DNA from: Bacteroidaceae bacterium
Lineage (GTDB): Bacteria > Bacteroidota > Bacteroidia > Bacteroidales > Bacteroidaceae
Assembly (NCBI GenBank): GCA_017427185.1
Contig: JAFRTJ010000061.1
Coordinates: 1 to 64,000, forward strand
DNA: 64,000 nt
Direction: 5' to 3'
Part shown: in pieces, positions 1 to 7,972 of the stretch
Layout of the letters: every line of letters starts with the position of its first letter
Position numbering within the stretch: the stretch's first letter is position 1
The notes under the pieces: model-generated
What the model saw: the letters and a program-made list of their open reading frames with translations, nothing else
What the model was told of the DNA's origin: nothing
Database searches by the model: none
Translations under genes and position numbers: made by a program

Positions 1-1
1 T

Positions 2-205
2 GGGGATGCGGGGATTCAAGTGGGAACAGGAGTCTGGTTCTACGACTTCAATGTCGATTTCACCTTCCGTCATGGGTTCGTCAATATGATTTCTGGCAAA
101 GACGGCTTGTCCAACAACTTTGTCCTTCGTGTAGGCTATGCCTTTCATCGTCGTCCCAAGAACCTTCCTCCAGGCATGGGCCGATCATCTCGTTGGTATT
201 ACTAA
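2..205 (+). CDS. C-terminal end of an outer-membrane beta-barrel protein (partial)
   Basis: Only the last 67 codons are in the window; the frame is open from base 2 to a TAA at 203-205. The peptide alternates hydrophobic and polar residues in short strands rich in aromatics (VWFYDFNVDFTFRHGF, then FVLRVGYAFHR), as expected for the closing strands of an outer-membrane barrel such as the PorT or OmpA-like classes. After the presumed last strand there is a basic, proline-containing tail ending in two tyrosines, rather than the usual terminal aromatic right after the strand. The rest of the gene lies to the left, so family and function cannot be named. That it is a membrane barrel is an inference from strand pattern only. 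Confidence 0.55.
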   Translation, partial: GDAGIQVGTGVWFYDFNVDFTFRHGFVNMISGKDGLSNNFVLRVGYAFHRRPKNLPPGMGRSSRWYY

Positions 206-438
206 AAGGGTAATGCCTGCAATCCTTCTCTTTCTGTCCCACTTCCTTCCGTAGCTGTCGGATGTAAAGATTTCTGAATTCTAGCCGTATTGTGTCCCTT
301 GGTTCCTGCAATCTCCTTCGTCTTGCTTCCAAACTTCGTTCGATTGCTTCTTGTTGCGTAGCATTGCAGCGACCTTAATTTCCTGACAATCATCTGTTTG
401 TCCATTATTTCAATAGTTTCCTCTCCCTGCGCTCAGGG

Positions 439-526
439 CGGAGTGTCCGATCGAGTTCCTCAACGTGTTGACTCCGGACTTTCAACTTGTCGATTTCCTC
501 TTTCTAACACATTGCAAAGGTACGAA
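439..526. repeat. 22-bp-period repeat array 1 (diverged)
   Basis: Four 22-bp units start at 439, 461, 483 and 505. Their first ten bases are CGGAGTGTCC, CAACGTGTTG, CAACTTGTCG and TAACACATTG, i.e. one clean and three decayed copies of the core seen in the arrays at 16026 and 35412. The remaining 12 bases of each unit are looser. On the minus strand a promoter-like TACCTTTG (515-522) reads into the array. The 206-689 region around it holds only short minus-strand open frames with no recognisable product. Confidence 0.6.
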
Positions 527-628
527 GAACTGGTGAGCCGCTGGCGTGTTTTGGCGCGATATGGTGCGATTTGTCTTTTTTTTTGGCGTGATATGACGTG
601 ATTCGTCGTGATTTTGTCAGTATTTTTC

Positions 629-659
629 TTGCATAATTCGTGGAAATTCTGTATCTTTG
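629..659 (+). promoter_or_regulatory. Bacteroidetes promoter for the small gene at 690
   Basis: TTG at 629-631 is followed by 20 bp and TATCTTTG at 652-659, an exact match to the TTG / TAnnTTTG pattern of Bacteroidetes housekeeping promoters. The predicted transcript starts near 663, leaving a leader of about 27 nt before the ATG at 690. Confidence 0.75.
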
Positions 660-689
660 TATAGTAAAACAGAAAAAGAAAAAGATACT

Positions 690-917
690 ATGAAAAGTTA
701 TTTCAAATACGAGTTAGCACGTGCTGCAGGAGTAAGCATGCGCACCTTCAGCCGCTGGCTGATCCAGAACACATCCTTCCTTGCTGCTCTGGCAGGGATG
801 AGTTGGCTTCTGGGCATGACACCCAGTTCTTCGTACCTTTGCTGCCGCGAAGGAACAACCGCTCGATCATACAATTATATCGGGGCAAGACATTTTGATG
901 TGTCGAGAACAATCTGA
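690..917 (+). CDS. Small DUF4248-like helix-turn-helix protein, possibly frameshifted
   Basis: The frame from ATG 690 encodes 75 residues. The first 25 (MKSYFKYELARAAGVSMRTF, then SRW) read as a helix-turn-helix of the kind found in small DUF4248-type proteins of Bacteroidales. After that the match fades: the frame gives a cysteine pair and a GTTARSYNYI segment where relatives I remember have a Leu-Pro-Pro-Arg motif. In another frame the same DNA (about 830-895) reads LLPRRNNRSIIQLYRGKTF, which fits that motif better, so a compensating pair of small indels is possible. A strong promoter sits just upstream. Function unknown; DNA binding is inferred from the N-terminus only. Confidence 0.45.
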   Translation: MKSYFKYELARAAGVSMRTFSRWLIQNTSFLAALAGMSWLLGMTPSSSYLCCREGTTARSYNYIGARHFDVSRTI

Positions 918-952
918 TGAGTCAGAAGCGAAGGCGAGTGATGGGGAGGAAT

Positions 953-984
953 AAAAAAGCTCCCCTTCGGTGAGGAAAGGGAGC
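953..984 (-). terminator. Rho-independent terminator of the gene at 1028-1519
   Basis: Read on the minus strand, GCTCCC..TT pairs with AA..GGGAGC (arms within 959-984, one small bulge) and is followed directly by six T residues (958-953). It lies 44 bp past the stop of the leftward gene. Confidence 0.7.
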
Positions 985-1027
985 CAGGGAGTTATATGGA
1001 ACCAATAAGTCAGCAAGAGAGGGTGAC

Positions 1028-1519
1028 TTAATGGCAGAGAGCAGCGATGAGAGTGCCCACGGCAACAGCTCCAGCCACACCAGCTACCACACGGCCATCA
1101 ACAGGAACGTAGTGGGCACGGAAGTAGTGGGGACGATGAGCGAAGTAGAACTCAGGCTCGAAGTAAGTGTCGTACCAGTACCATCTGCTGTCGCGGAGAT
1201 AGCCCCAGCGTCCGTCGAGATAGCGAACACGGCCTTCCCATCCAGGCAGGAATCCACGATGGTCGAGACGAGGCCCGCCAGCGAGGACCACATGCCCTGC
1301 GTGATGATGCACAGGGACGGGAGCGATGGCGTGATGCGGGCGATGAACCACGTCAACCCTGCCATAGTGGTGATGGATGGGGGCAGCGTTACGGATCTGC
1401 ATCACGCGGTGAGTGCGGCTGCCTGCATAGCCTCTGCCACGTCCCTGAGCGTTTGCGTTAACACTTGCCATTATCATGGCGATCATGATCACTGCGGAGA
1501 GAAAAATATTGCGCTTCAT
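1028..1519 (-). CDS. Small secreted His/Arg-rich protein of unknown function
   Basis: A 163-residue protein begins at the ATG complementing 1517-1519; the upstream in-frame methionines are rejected because MKRNIFLSAVIMIAMIMAS..NANA is a textbook signal peptide. The mature part is rich in His, Arg, Gly and Tyr, with HHH clusters near its start and a WGYLRDSRWYWYDTYF segment. It ends in a hydrophobic glycine-rich stretch (VVAGVAGAVAVGTLIAALCH) that could be a second membrane segment or a glycine-zipper. The histidines might bind metal, but no known metal-binding family is recognised. It is a single-gene unit with its own promoter-like box and terminator. Opposite-strand frames over it are codon shadows. 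Confidence 0.6.
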   Translation of the reverse strand: MKRNIFLSAVIMIAMIMASVNANAQGRGRGYAGSRTHRVMQIRNAAPIHHHYGRVDVVHRPHHAIAPVPVHHHAGHVVLAGGPRLDHRGFLPGWEGRVRYLDGRWGYLRDSRWYWYDTYFEPEFYFAHRPHYFRAHYVPVDGRVVAGVAGAVAVGTLIAALCH

Positions 1520-1567
1520 AGTTGTAAGTATTAAATGGTTTGACATCTGGTGAACTGTTTTCTGCTG

Positions 1568-1575
1568 CAAAGGTA
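1568..1575 (-). promoter_or_regulatory. Probable -7 box for the secreted protein at 1028-1519
   Basis: The minus strand reads TACCTTTG here, 48 bp before the start codon. I see no clear TTG at the usual distance upstream, so this is weaker than the other boxes. Confidence 0.45.
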
Positions 1576-1663
1576 AGGCGTTTGCGAGGGGATTCCTTCG
1601 TATTTCACCTAAAGTGTGATGGGATTTTTTCTCTTTTTGAGAGGGATTTCCCTCTTTTGCCTA

Positions 1664-1694
1664 TTGCATATATGGAGAAAATTTTGTATCTTTG
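1664..1694 (+). promoter_or_regulatory. Bacteroidetes promoter for the GH127-GH51 gene
   Basis: TTG at 1664-1666, 20 bp, then TATCTTTG at 1687-1694. The start of transcription is expected near 1698, only about 16 nt before the ATG at 1714, which is why upstream in-frame methionines are not used. Confidence 0.8.
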
Positions 1695-1713
1695 CAACAA
1701 AATAAGAACGCGC

Positions 1714-4700
1714 ATGAAAGGGATATGGAAAAAGGTGATTCTGATGATTCTGACGGTGGGCATCTTTGCTGCCAACGGTCGGGCAGAGGACGTGCGGTTG
1801 GTATATCCTGAACCCCAGCAGGTAAAGATCGAGGACCCATTCTGGACTCCCCTGATGGAACGGACGAGCCACGTGACCATTCCCGACGTGATGGACAAGT
1901 TCGAGGGACGAGGCATCGAGAAAAGCGACAAGGATCAGGGCAACGACTGGTCGCCAGACAAGAGCCGTGGGGCACAGGATGAGGGAGGCTCGCACAACAC
2001 ACTGCACAACTTTGAACTGGTGGCCGAAGGACACATGGCAGACGGCGGGCACTTCGGATTCCCCTGGTTCGATGGCCTTATCTACGAGACCATCACAGGT
2101 GTGTCGGATTTCCTGCGGCAATACCCTGACGCACAGGTGGAGAAACGACTGGATGGCTACGTCGACCGCATCGCAGCAGCACAGGCAGCAGACCCAAACG
2201 GATATATCAACACCTATACTACCCTAAAGGAGAACGATCACCGCTGGGGCGAGAACGGAGGCAATCTGCGCTGGCAGCACGACGTCTACAACAGCGGCTG
2301 TCTGGTGGAGGCTGGCGTACACTACTACAAGGCAACGGGCAAAACGAAACTGCTGGAAGTGGCTACACGACTTGCCAATTACATGTATGAATACATGGTA
2401 GAGCAGAAGCACAACGTGGTGCCAGGCCATGCCCTTCCTGAATACGCCCTGCTGGAACTCTACAGACTCTATGAAGAGGAGCCCAAGCTGGCAGGAAGGC
2501 TCTCTGTCCCCGTCCACCCAGAGCATTACCGCCGCCTGGCAGAATACTGGATAGAGATGCGGGGGCATACGGAAGGACGCAGAGCTTTGGAAGCCTATGC
2601 GCAGGATGCGGAATCTGTCTTCGAGGCCAAGACCATCGAGGGGCATGCCGTGAGAGCAACGCTCCTGGCTACCGGCATAGCAAGTGCTGCCTTGACCAAC
2701 GGCGAGAACCGCTACAAGGAGACTGCCCGCCGTCTGTGGGAGAATATGGTGGGACGAAGGATGTTCATAACGGGCGGCGTGGGCGCCATCCACGAGGACG
2801 AGAAGTTCGGCCCTGACTACTACCTGCCCACCGATGCTTACCTGGAGACCTGCGCCGCCATCGGAGCTGGGATGTTCTCGTGGCAGATGAGCAAACTGAC
2901 AGGCGACGGGCGATACATGGACGTGTTGGAACGAATCCTCTACAACAGCATCCCTACGGCCGTTTCCCAGAAGGGAGACACCTACACCTACCAGAACCCG
3001 CTGAATGCCGATGGAATGAACCGCTGGCCCTGGCACGATTGTCCCTGCTGCCCTCCCATGCTGCTGAAGATGATGGGGCTGCTGCCCAGCATGATCTACT
3101 CGTGGAACGAGGGAAACCTTTATGTGAACCTGCTCATTGGAAGCGAGGCAAACCTGACAGTCCCCAAGATAGGAAAAGTGAGCGTAAGCCAGGAAGTGGA
3201 CTGGAGGAAGGGAGAAGTGAAGGTACGCGTGAAGGGAAAGAAGGCAAAGAAACTGCGCATCCACGTGCGCATCCCTCATTGGGCTCAGGGTGAGGAACTT
3301 CCGCTGGGACTCTACAAAAATGACATCCGCCCCCTAGAGGCAGGGAACCTGGAAAAGGGATACCGTATCTACGAAGGAAAGGAAACGACTGAGATAACGA
3401 TGCGCTTTGACGTGAGTCCCCGTATCGTGAAGGCTGACCCACACGTCGAACAACTTCGTGGGAAGGCTTGCCTAGCATCAGGCCCGTATGTCTATTGTCT
3501 GGAGAAATTGGACAACGAATCGAACTGGAACAGGACAAACCTGGCAAACCGCGATTTCTATCTGGACACCAAGAATCCCATCATGGCAGATGTTCCCACG
3601 ATTAGAAGCCGCGATGGGGAGCTGGCAGCCATTCCATATTGCATGATAGCCAACCGCTGCAAGGATACCAGCTACCACGTGTGGATTTCCAATCAGGAAA
3701 ACGTACTGACCATATACCCCAATGACGTGCAGGCACACATCACTCCGTATCTCTATGGAGCCGGCATGGAGGACGTGAATCACGAGATCTATGGAGGATT
3801 CTATGACCAGCAGATCTTTGGCGAGAGTTTCGAGGAAGGGCCACTGGCTGACCATCTGAAGGACTTCAGCAGCTATGACCACGAGTGGAAGAGCGAGGGA
3901 AAGGAAGTGAACATACACGATTGCAAGACGGCAAAACTGGTTTACGATCCCATCACACTTCGACAGGGAACAGCAGAAGTGGAGGTGCGATACGACGAGC
4001 CAATGGGGAAGGGGAATGCGGCTGGACTTATCCTTTCGACGAATGACTGCGGCAACGGAGCAGACAATTTCCGCGGCTATGAGATAAGCCTGCATGGGTC
4101 AGGCAACCACATCATCCTGGGCAAGCACAACATGGATTTCCGCTCACTGGGCGAGTTTCCTGTCACCTACAACGCTACTGAATGGAACCACCTGAAGGTG
4201 GATTTGGACGGCGCACGAATGACGATTTACCTGAACGGCAAGAAAGTCTGCCAGTACGAGGACAAGGATCATCCTCTGGCTGCAGGGAAAGTGGGAGTGA
4301 GGACCTACGAGGCGGCCGTATCCTTCCGTAATCTGGCTATCACAAACAAAACGGGGAAAACGGATGCTGAATTTGTCGTCGAGAGGCAGGAGGAAGTGAG
4401 CAGCATGTGGCGTGGCTTCTCGACGGATAAGGCGAGACCAAAATTTTCCATCGTGAAGAACACGAATGTGCTGCACGGAAAACAAGCACAAGAACTGACA
4501 AACCTGTCGAACGAAGGTCGCGTGGGAATAGGCAACATGGGCCTCAACCGATGGGGAATCTGCGTCCGCGAGGGACAAGAATTCCAGGGGCACATCAGCC
4601 TGCGAGGGACGGCAAAACACGTTTACGTAGCGCTGCAGAGCCAGGATGGAAGCAAAGAGTATGCACGCATGGAACTCAGGAATATCCAGAACAGATGGAG

Positions 4701-5994
4701 AAAGTTTCCTTTCAGGCTTCAAAGCAACACTTTTGATCCCTGCGCCCGCTTTGTTCTCTATCTGGAAGGGAAAGGGAACATCGTGGCAGACGCTGCAGAG
4801 CTGATGCACACAGGAAACGATCAATACAAAGGTCAACCGCTGAGAGCCGACATTGCAGACATGTTCACACAGCAAGGACTGACTTTCCTGCGCTATGGCG
4901 GATCGATGGTGAACTCACCAGAATACCGCTATGCCAACATGCGAGGAAAGCGTGACAAACGCCCACCATATCGTGGCTTCTGGTATCCTTACAGCACGAA
5001 TGGCTTTGGGATTCAGGAATTTGTGGACTTCGCAACTGCTCAGAACTACGAGCTTTCCTTCGCTGTGAACATCGAGGATAACCCTGAAGATGTTGCCCAG
5101 ATGATTCGTGACCTAAAGGGACGGGTGAAATACGTGGAGATAGGCAACGAGGAAGTTCTCTTCCATGGAGACCAAAGCGACGAATACGACCATTATGTGG
5201 AACGTTTCCTACTGCTTTCTGAAGCTATGCGGAAAGCAGATCCCACGTTGCAATTTGTCTGTGCAGCATGGTGGCGACCTGATTCACCCAACGTGGAGCG
5301 GACTTTCCGTGCCTTGAACGGGAAGTGCGACTACTGGGATTATCATCCTTGGGTGGACGATTACCGCTCAGCCTTGAACGTAGAGAAAGAGTTGCGGAAG
5401 ATGCAGCAGAAGTTCCACGAATGGGACCCCAAGACGAGCATGAAGTGTGCCATCTTCGAGGAAAACGGAAACTCTCATGCCGTACGCCGTATGCTATGCC
5501 ACGTGATTACCCAGAATGCCGTGCGACGCATGGGGGATTTCGTACTGACCACCTGTCCTGCCAATGCTTTGGAACCCTTTAAGCAGAACGACAACGGATG
5601 GAATCAAGGGCAGATTTTCTTCACTCCCAGTCAAACGTGGGGCATGCCTCCCTACTATGCTCAGCAAATAAGTTCGAAGAACCACAAACCGCTTTTGGTA
5701 AGAAGCGAGCTGGCTGAAGAGAATCCTGATCTGGACATTACTGCCACCCGTGATAAGGAAAGCAGTGAACTGGTTCTGCACATCGTGAACATGAGCCAGG
5801 AAGAACAGCTTCTTCGTCTGAAGCTGAATGGAAAATCAATACCTGACGAGATGACCCTGTTCACCATCTCAGGTGACGAAAATGACAGAAACACGCCAGA
5901 AGAACCAAGGAAAATAATTCCTGTGGAAAAGAAGGTGAATTCGCAGGGAAGAATTAGACTGGAAGCAAACTCATACACGGTGATTCGCTTCTGA
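1714..5994 (+). CDS. Secreted bifunctional GH127-GH51 arabinofuranosidase
   Basis: A 1426-residue exported protein with signal peptide MKGIWKKVILMILTVGIFAA. Residues ~30-690 are a GH127 (DUF1680) beta-L-arabinofuranosidase: it has the LETC motif (Glu378, Cys380) and the CPCCPP motif (Cys445, Cys446), matching the zinc-ligand and nucleophile set Glu/Cys/Cys/Cys of the characterised family member HypBA1. Residues ~715-878 look like a concanavalin-A/LamG-type sugar-binding or spacer domain (NEWNHLKV-like and YLNGKKV segments). Residues ~890-1426 are a GH51 alpha-L-arabinofuranosidase, with FLRYGG, the acid/base in EIGNEE (Glu1146) and a probable nucleophile in IFEEN (Glu1249 or 1250). Such an enzyme would remove both anomers of L-arabinofuranose from plant glycans such as arabinogalactan, extensin or pectin side chains. 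No SusC/SusD pair is adjacent. Family calls are firm; substrate is inferred. Confidence 0.88.
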   Translation: MKGIWKKVILMILTVGIFAANGRAEDVRLVYPEPQQVKIEDPFWTPLMERTSHVTIPDVMDKFEGRGIEKSDKDQGNDWSPDKSRGAQDEGGSHNTLHNFELVAEGHMADGGHFGFPWFDGLIYETITGVSDFLRQYPDAQVEKRLDGYVDRIAAAQAADPNGYINTYTTLKENDHRWGENGGNLRWQHDVYNSGCLVEAGVHYYKATGKTKLLEVATRLANYMYEYMVEQKHNVVPGHALPEYALLELYRLYEEEPKLAGRLSVPVHPEHYRRLAEYWIEMRGHTEGRRALEAYAQDAESVFEAKTIEGHAVRATLLATGIASAALTNGENRYKETARRLWENMVGRRMFITGGVGAIHEDEKFGPDYYLPTDAYLETCAAIGAGMFSWQMSKLTGDGRYMDVLERILYNSIPTAVSQKGDTYTYQNPLNADGMNRWPWHDCPCCPPMLLKMMGLLPSMIYSWNEGNLYVNLLIGSEANLTVPKIGKVSVSQEVDWRKGEVKVRVKGKKAKKLRIHVRIPHWAQGEELPLGLYKNDIRPLEAGNLEKGYRIYEGKETTEITMRFDVSPRIVKADPHVEQLRGKACLASGPYVYCLEKLDNESNWNRTNLANRDFYLDTKNPIMADVPTIRSRDGELAAIPYCMIANRCKDTSYHVWISNQENVLTIYPNDVQAHITPYLYGAGMEDVNHEIYGGFYDQQIFGESFEEGPLADHLKDFSSYDHEWKSEGKEVNIHDCKTAKLVYDPITLRQGTAEVEVRYDEPMGKGNAAGLILSTNDCGNGADNFRGYEISLHGSGNHIILGKHNMDFRSLGEFPVTYNATEWNHLKVDLDGARMTIYLNGKKVCQYEDKDHPLAAGKVGVRTYEAAVSFRNLAITNKTGKTDAEFVVERQEEVSSMWRGFSTDKARPKFSIVKNTNVLHGKQAQELTNLSNEGRVGIGNMGLNRWGICVREGQEFQGHISLRGTAKHVYVALQSQDGSKEYARMELRNIQNRWRKFPFRLQSNTFDPCARFVLYLEGKGNIVADAAELMHTGNDQYKGQPLRADIADMFTQQGLTFLRYGGSMVNSPEYRYANMRGKRDKRPPYRGFWYPYSTNGFGIQEFVDFATAQNYELSFAVNIEDNPEDVAQMIRDLKGRVKYVEIGNEEVLFHGDQSDEYDHYVERFLLLSEAMRKADPTLQFVCAAWWRPDSPNVERTFRALNGKCDYWDYHPWVDDYRSALNVEKELRKMQQKFHEWDPKTSMKCAIFEENGNSHAVRRMLCHVITQNAVRRMGDFVLTTCPANALEPFKQNDNGWNQGQIFFTPSQTWGMPPYYAQQISSKNHKPLLVRSELAEENPDLDITATRDKESSELVLHIVNMSQEEQLLRLKLNGKSIPDEMTLFTISGDENDRNTPEEPRKIIPVEKKVNSQGRIRLEANSYTVIRF

Positions 5995-6024
5995 CCACTT
6001 GTCCCTTTCTCCACAACAAAAGCA

Positions 6025-6057
6025 ACATCCCATCTTACCTGCGTAAAAATGGGATGT
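6025..6057. terminator. Hairpin between convergent genes, possible terminator
   Basis: ACATCCCAT (6025-6033) pairs perfectly with ATGGGATGT (6049-6057). It lies between the convergent GH127-GH51 and gdhA genes. Neither strand has a clean T tract after it (the minus strand continues TGCTTTTG), so it may act as a weak two-way terminator or simply an mRNA end. Confidence 0.4.
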
Positions 6058-6125
6058 CGCAACTATATGCCTAAGTCCCAAAGGAGCCAACGCTTCAGGG
6101 CATCCTTCAGAAAAGGTCCTGCCTA

Positions 6126-7466
6126 TCAAACAATGCCTTGAGCCATCATAGCTTTAGCTACACGCATGAAACCTGCCACGTTGGCACCATGAACGTAATT
6201 GATGCTTCCATCAGGTCGCTTTCCATACTTCACACATTGCTCATGAATGCTGTGCATGATATGGTGAAGACGCGTGTTGACCTCCTCTGCACTCCAACTA
6301 AGATGCATGGCATTCTGACTCATTTCCAATCCACTGGTAGCCACTCCGCCAGCATTCACAGCCTTGCCTGGCGCATAGAGCGTGCGGGTCTCCAAGAAGT
6401 GATCGATAGCCTCAGGAGTGCATCCCATGTTGCTGATCTCGCCAACGCAGAGCACTCCATTTTCTGTCAGATGGCGTGCGTCTTCTCCATTGAGTTCGTT
6501 CTGAGTGGCACAAGGCAGAGCAATATCGACTTTCTGTTCCCAAGGACGACGACCAGGATAGAAGGTTGCCTCAGGGAAACGCTCTGCATAAGGAGCCACC
6601 ACATCGTTTCCGCTGGCTCTCAATTCCAACATATAGTCAATTTTCTCTCCACTAACTCCTTCTGGATCATAGACGTATCCATCAGGTCCACTCAAAGTGA
6701 CGACCTTGGCACCCAGTTGAGTAGCCTTGGTGGCTGCTCCCCAAGCGACATTTCCGAATCCGCTGATGGCGACAGTTTTTCCTTCGATACTTTCTCCTGC
6801 ATCCTGAAGCATCTCACTGACGAAATACAGTCCGCCAAACCCTGTTGCCTCAGGACGAACCAATGAACCTCCATACTCTAAACCCTTTCCTGTCAAGACT
6901 CCACTGAAATCGCTGGTCAGCTTCTTGTATTGTCCAAAAAGATAACCTATCTCACGAGCTCCAACTCCAATATCACCAGCAGGAATGTCAATGTTGGGGC
7001 CTACGTAACGATAAAGTTCACTCATGAATGCCTGGCAAAAACGCATGATCTCAGCGTCGCTCTTACCACGAGGACTGAAATCACTACCACCTTTGCCACC
7101 ACCCATAGGCAGCGTGGTCAGCGCATTTTTGAAAGTTTGTTCAAAGCCCAGGAACTTAAGTATACTCAAGTTTACACTGGCATGAAAACGCAACCCTCCT
7201 TTATAAGGACCAATGGCGCTGTTGAATTGGACGCGATAACCCAAATTAACCTGCACCTTCCCACGGTCATCCACCCAAGGAACACGGAACGTGATGATGC
7301 GTTCAGGCTCCACCAAACGCTCTATCAACGATGCCTTTTCAAACTCAGGATGCTGATTATAAACGCCCTCGATACTCATTAGAACTTCGCGCACTGCCTG
7401 CAAGTACTCACTTTCGCCAGGATGCTTAGCCTCCAGACGAGCCATAAAATCATTAATGTTTAACAT
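6126..7466 (-). CDS. gdhA: Glutamate dehydrogenase, NADP-type hexameric family
   Basis: The 446-residue protein is full length for the short hexameric glutamate dehydrogenases that reversibly aminate 2-oxoglutarate to glutamate in the cytosol. It carries the substrate lysine motif GPYKGGLRFH and the glycine-rich MGGGKGGSDFSPRGK loop in the N-terminal half, and a Rossmann fold beginning at ISGFGNVAWGAA in the second half. In Bacteroidales this enzyme is a main route of ammonium assimilation. The gene is a single transcription unit, convergent with the arabinofuranosidase gene. A TATCTTTG box lies 36 bp upstream of the ATG. NADP rather than NAD preference is inferred from the overall family match, not from a tested residue. 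Confidence 0.95.
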   Translation of the reverse strand: MLNINDFMARLEAKHPGESEYLQAVREVLMSIEGVYNQHPEFEKASLIERLVEPERIITFRVPWVDDRGKVQVNLGYRVQFNSAIGPYKGGLRFHASVNLSILKFLGFEQTFKNALTTLPMGGGKGGSDFSPRGKSDAEIMRFCQAFMSELYRYVGPNIDIPAGDIGVGAREIGYLFGQYKKLTSDFSGVLTGKGLEYGGSLVRPEATGFGGLYFVSEMLQDAGESIEGKTVAISGFGNVAWGAATKATQLGAKVVTLSGPDGYVYDPEGVSGEKIDYMLELRASGNDVVAPYAERFPEATFYPGRRPWEQKVDIALPCATQNELNGEDARHLTENGVLCVGEISNMGCTPEAIDHFLETRTLYAPGKAVNAGGVATSGLEMSQNAMHLSWSAEEVNTRLHHIMHSIHEQCVKYGKRPDGSINYVHGANVAGFMRVAKAMMAQGIV

Positions 7467-7501
7467 AGCATTTTCATTTATTTGTTCACAAATTTCTTCT
7501 G

Positions 7502-7509
7502 CAAAGATA
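7502..7509 (-). promoter_or_regulatory. Probable -7 box of gdhA
   Basis: The minus strand reads TATCTTTG 36 bp before the gdhA start codon. No good TTG is seen 20 bp further upstream. Confidence 0.6.
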
Positions 7510-7720
7510 AGATATTTTGTCGATGGGTGTTATGCTGAATATGTGAAATTTCACTAATTGCCTAGCTTTTCCATCCTTTTCTGAAATTTCCAACAAAAGG
7601 ATGGTGCGATTCTGTCCACGTATTTCCTCAAAATCTTTAATGACAACTGTCGAAAAGCAGACTTCCTGCCATGCCGCACTTCCTCCCCTTCTCGTATAAA
7701 ACAAACAAAGATAAAACAAA

Positions 7721-7890
7721 ATAGATATTTGAATATTTCAACATATTCCCAGATATGTATGAATATTTACAGATATGCAATAATTTTAAAATCTCAATAA
7801 AAATAAAATGAATCATGTCATATATTTTAAACTATTTGAATGTTTGAGGACTCGAATATGCGAATATTAAAGAATATGCAAAAATATTTG
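7721..7890. repeat. AT-rich region with repeated GAATAT / ATATGCAA words upstream of parA
   Basis: The gap between gdhA and the parA-like gene is about 500 bp and its second half is very AT-rich. GAATAT recurs at least five times (for example near 7731, 7750, 7855, 7865, 7872), AGATATG twice and ATATGCAA twice (near 7774 and 7874). The repeats are short and not strictly spaced. They could be a centromere-like binding region for the ParA partner or just compositional echo. The first part of the gap (7510-7720) shows nothing else I can support. Confidence 0.35.
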
Positions 7891-7899
7891 GATATTTTC

Positions 7900-7930
7900 T
7901 TGCGGGAAAAGAAAAAAACGAATAAATTTG
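7900..7930 (+). promoter_or_regulatory. Bacteroidetes promoter for the parA operon
   Basis: TTG at 7900-7902, 20 bp, TAAATTTG at 7923-7930. Transcription would begin near 7934, so the in-frame TTG codon at 7928 cannot be the start and the ATG at 7973 is chosen. Confidence 0.7.
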
Positions 7931-7972
7931 CAACCAGAAGTCACAAAACAAGTCATTACATCGATAAAAGAG

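Noticed and set aside
202..405. Minus-strand frame of 67 residues (and a second frame at 81-332)
   Set aside because: Charged, low-complexity peptide that switches frames, no recognisable family and no coding pattern; the 206-689 region is left without a gene.
439..526. CRISPR array
   Set aside because: Repeat core is only about 10 bp, the unit is 22 bp, the spacers are partly conserved between arrays and no cas gene is present. The same argument applies to 16026-16135 and 35412-35499.
2224..3279. 351-residue minus-strand frame
   Set aside because: It lies wholly within the GH127 domain on the opposite strand and has no family features; a codon shadow.
7486..7719. 77-residue minus-strand frame upstream of gdhA
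   Set aside because: No similarity, no ribosome site, spans the gdhA promoter.
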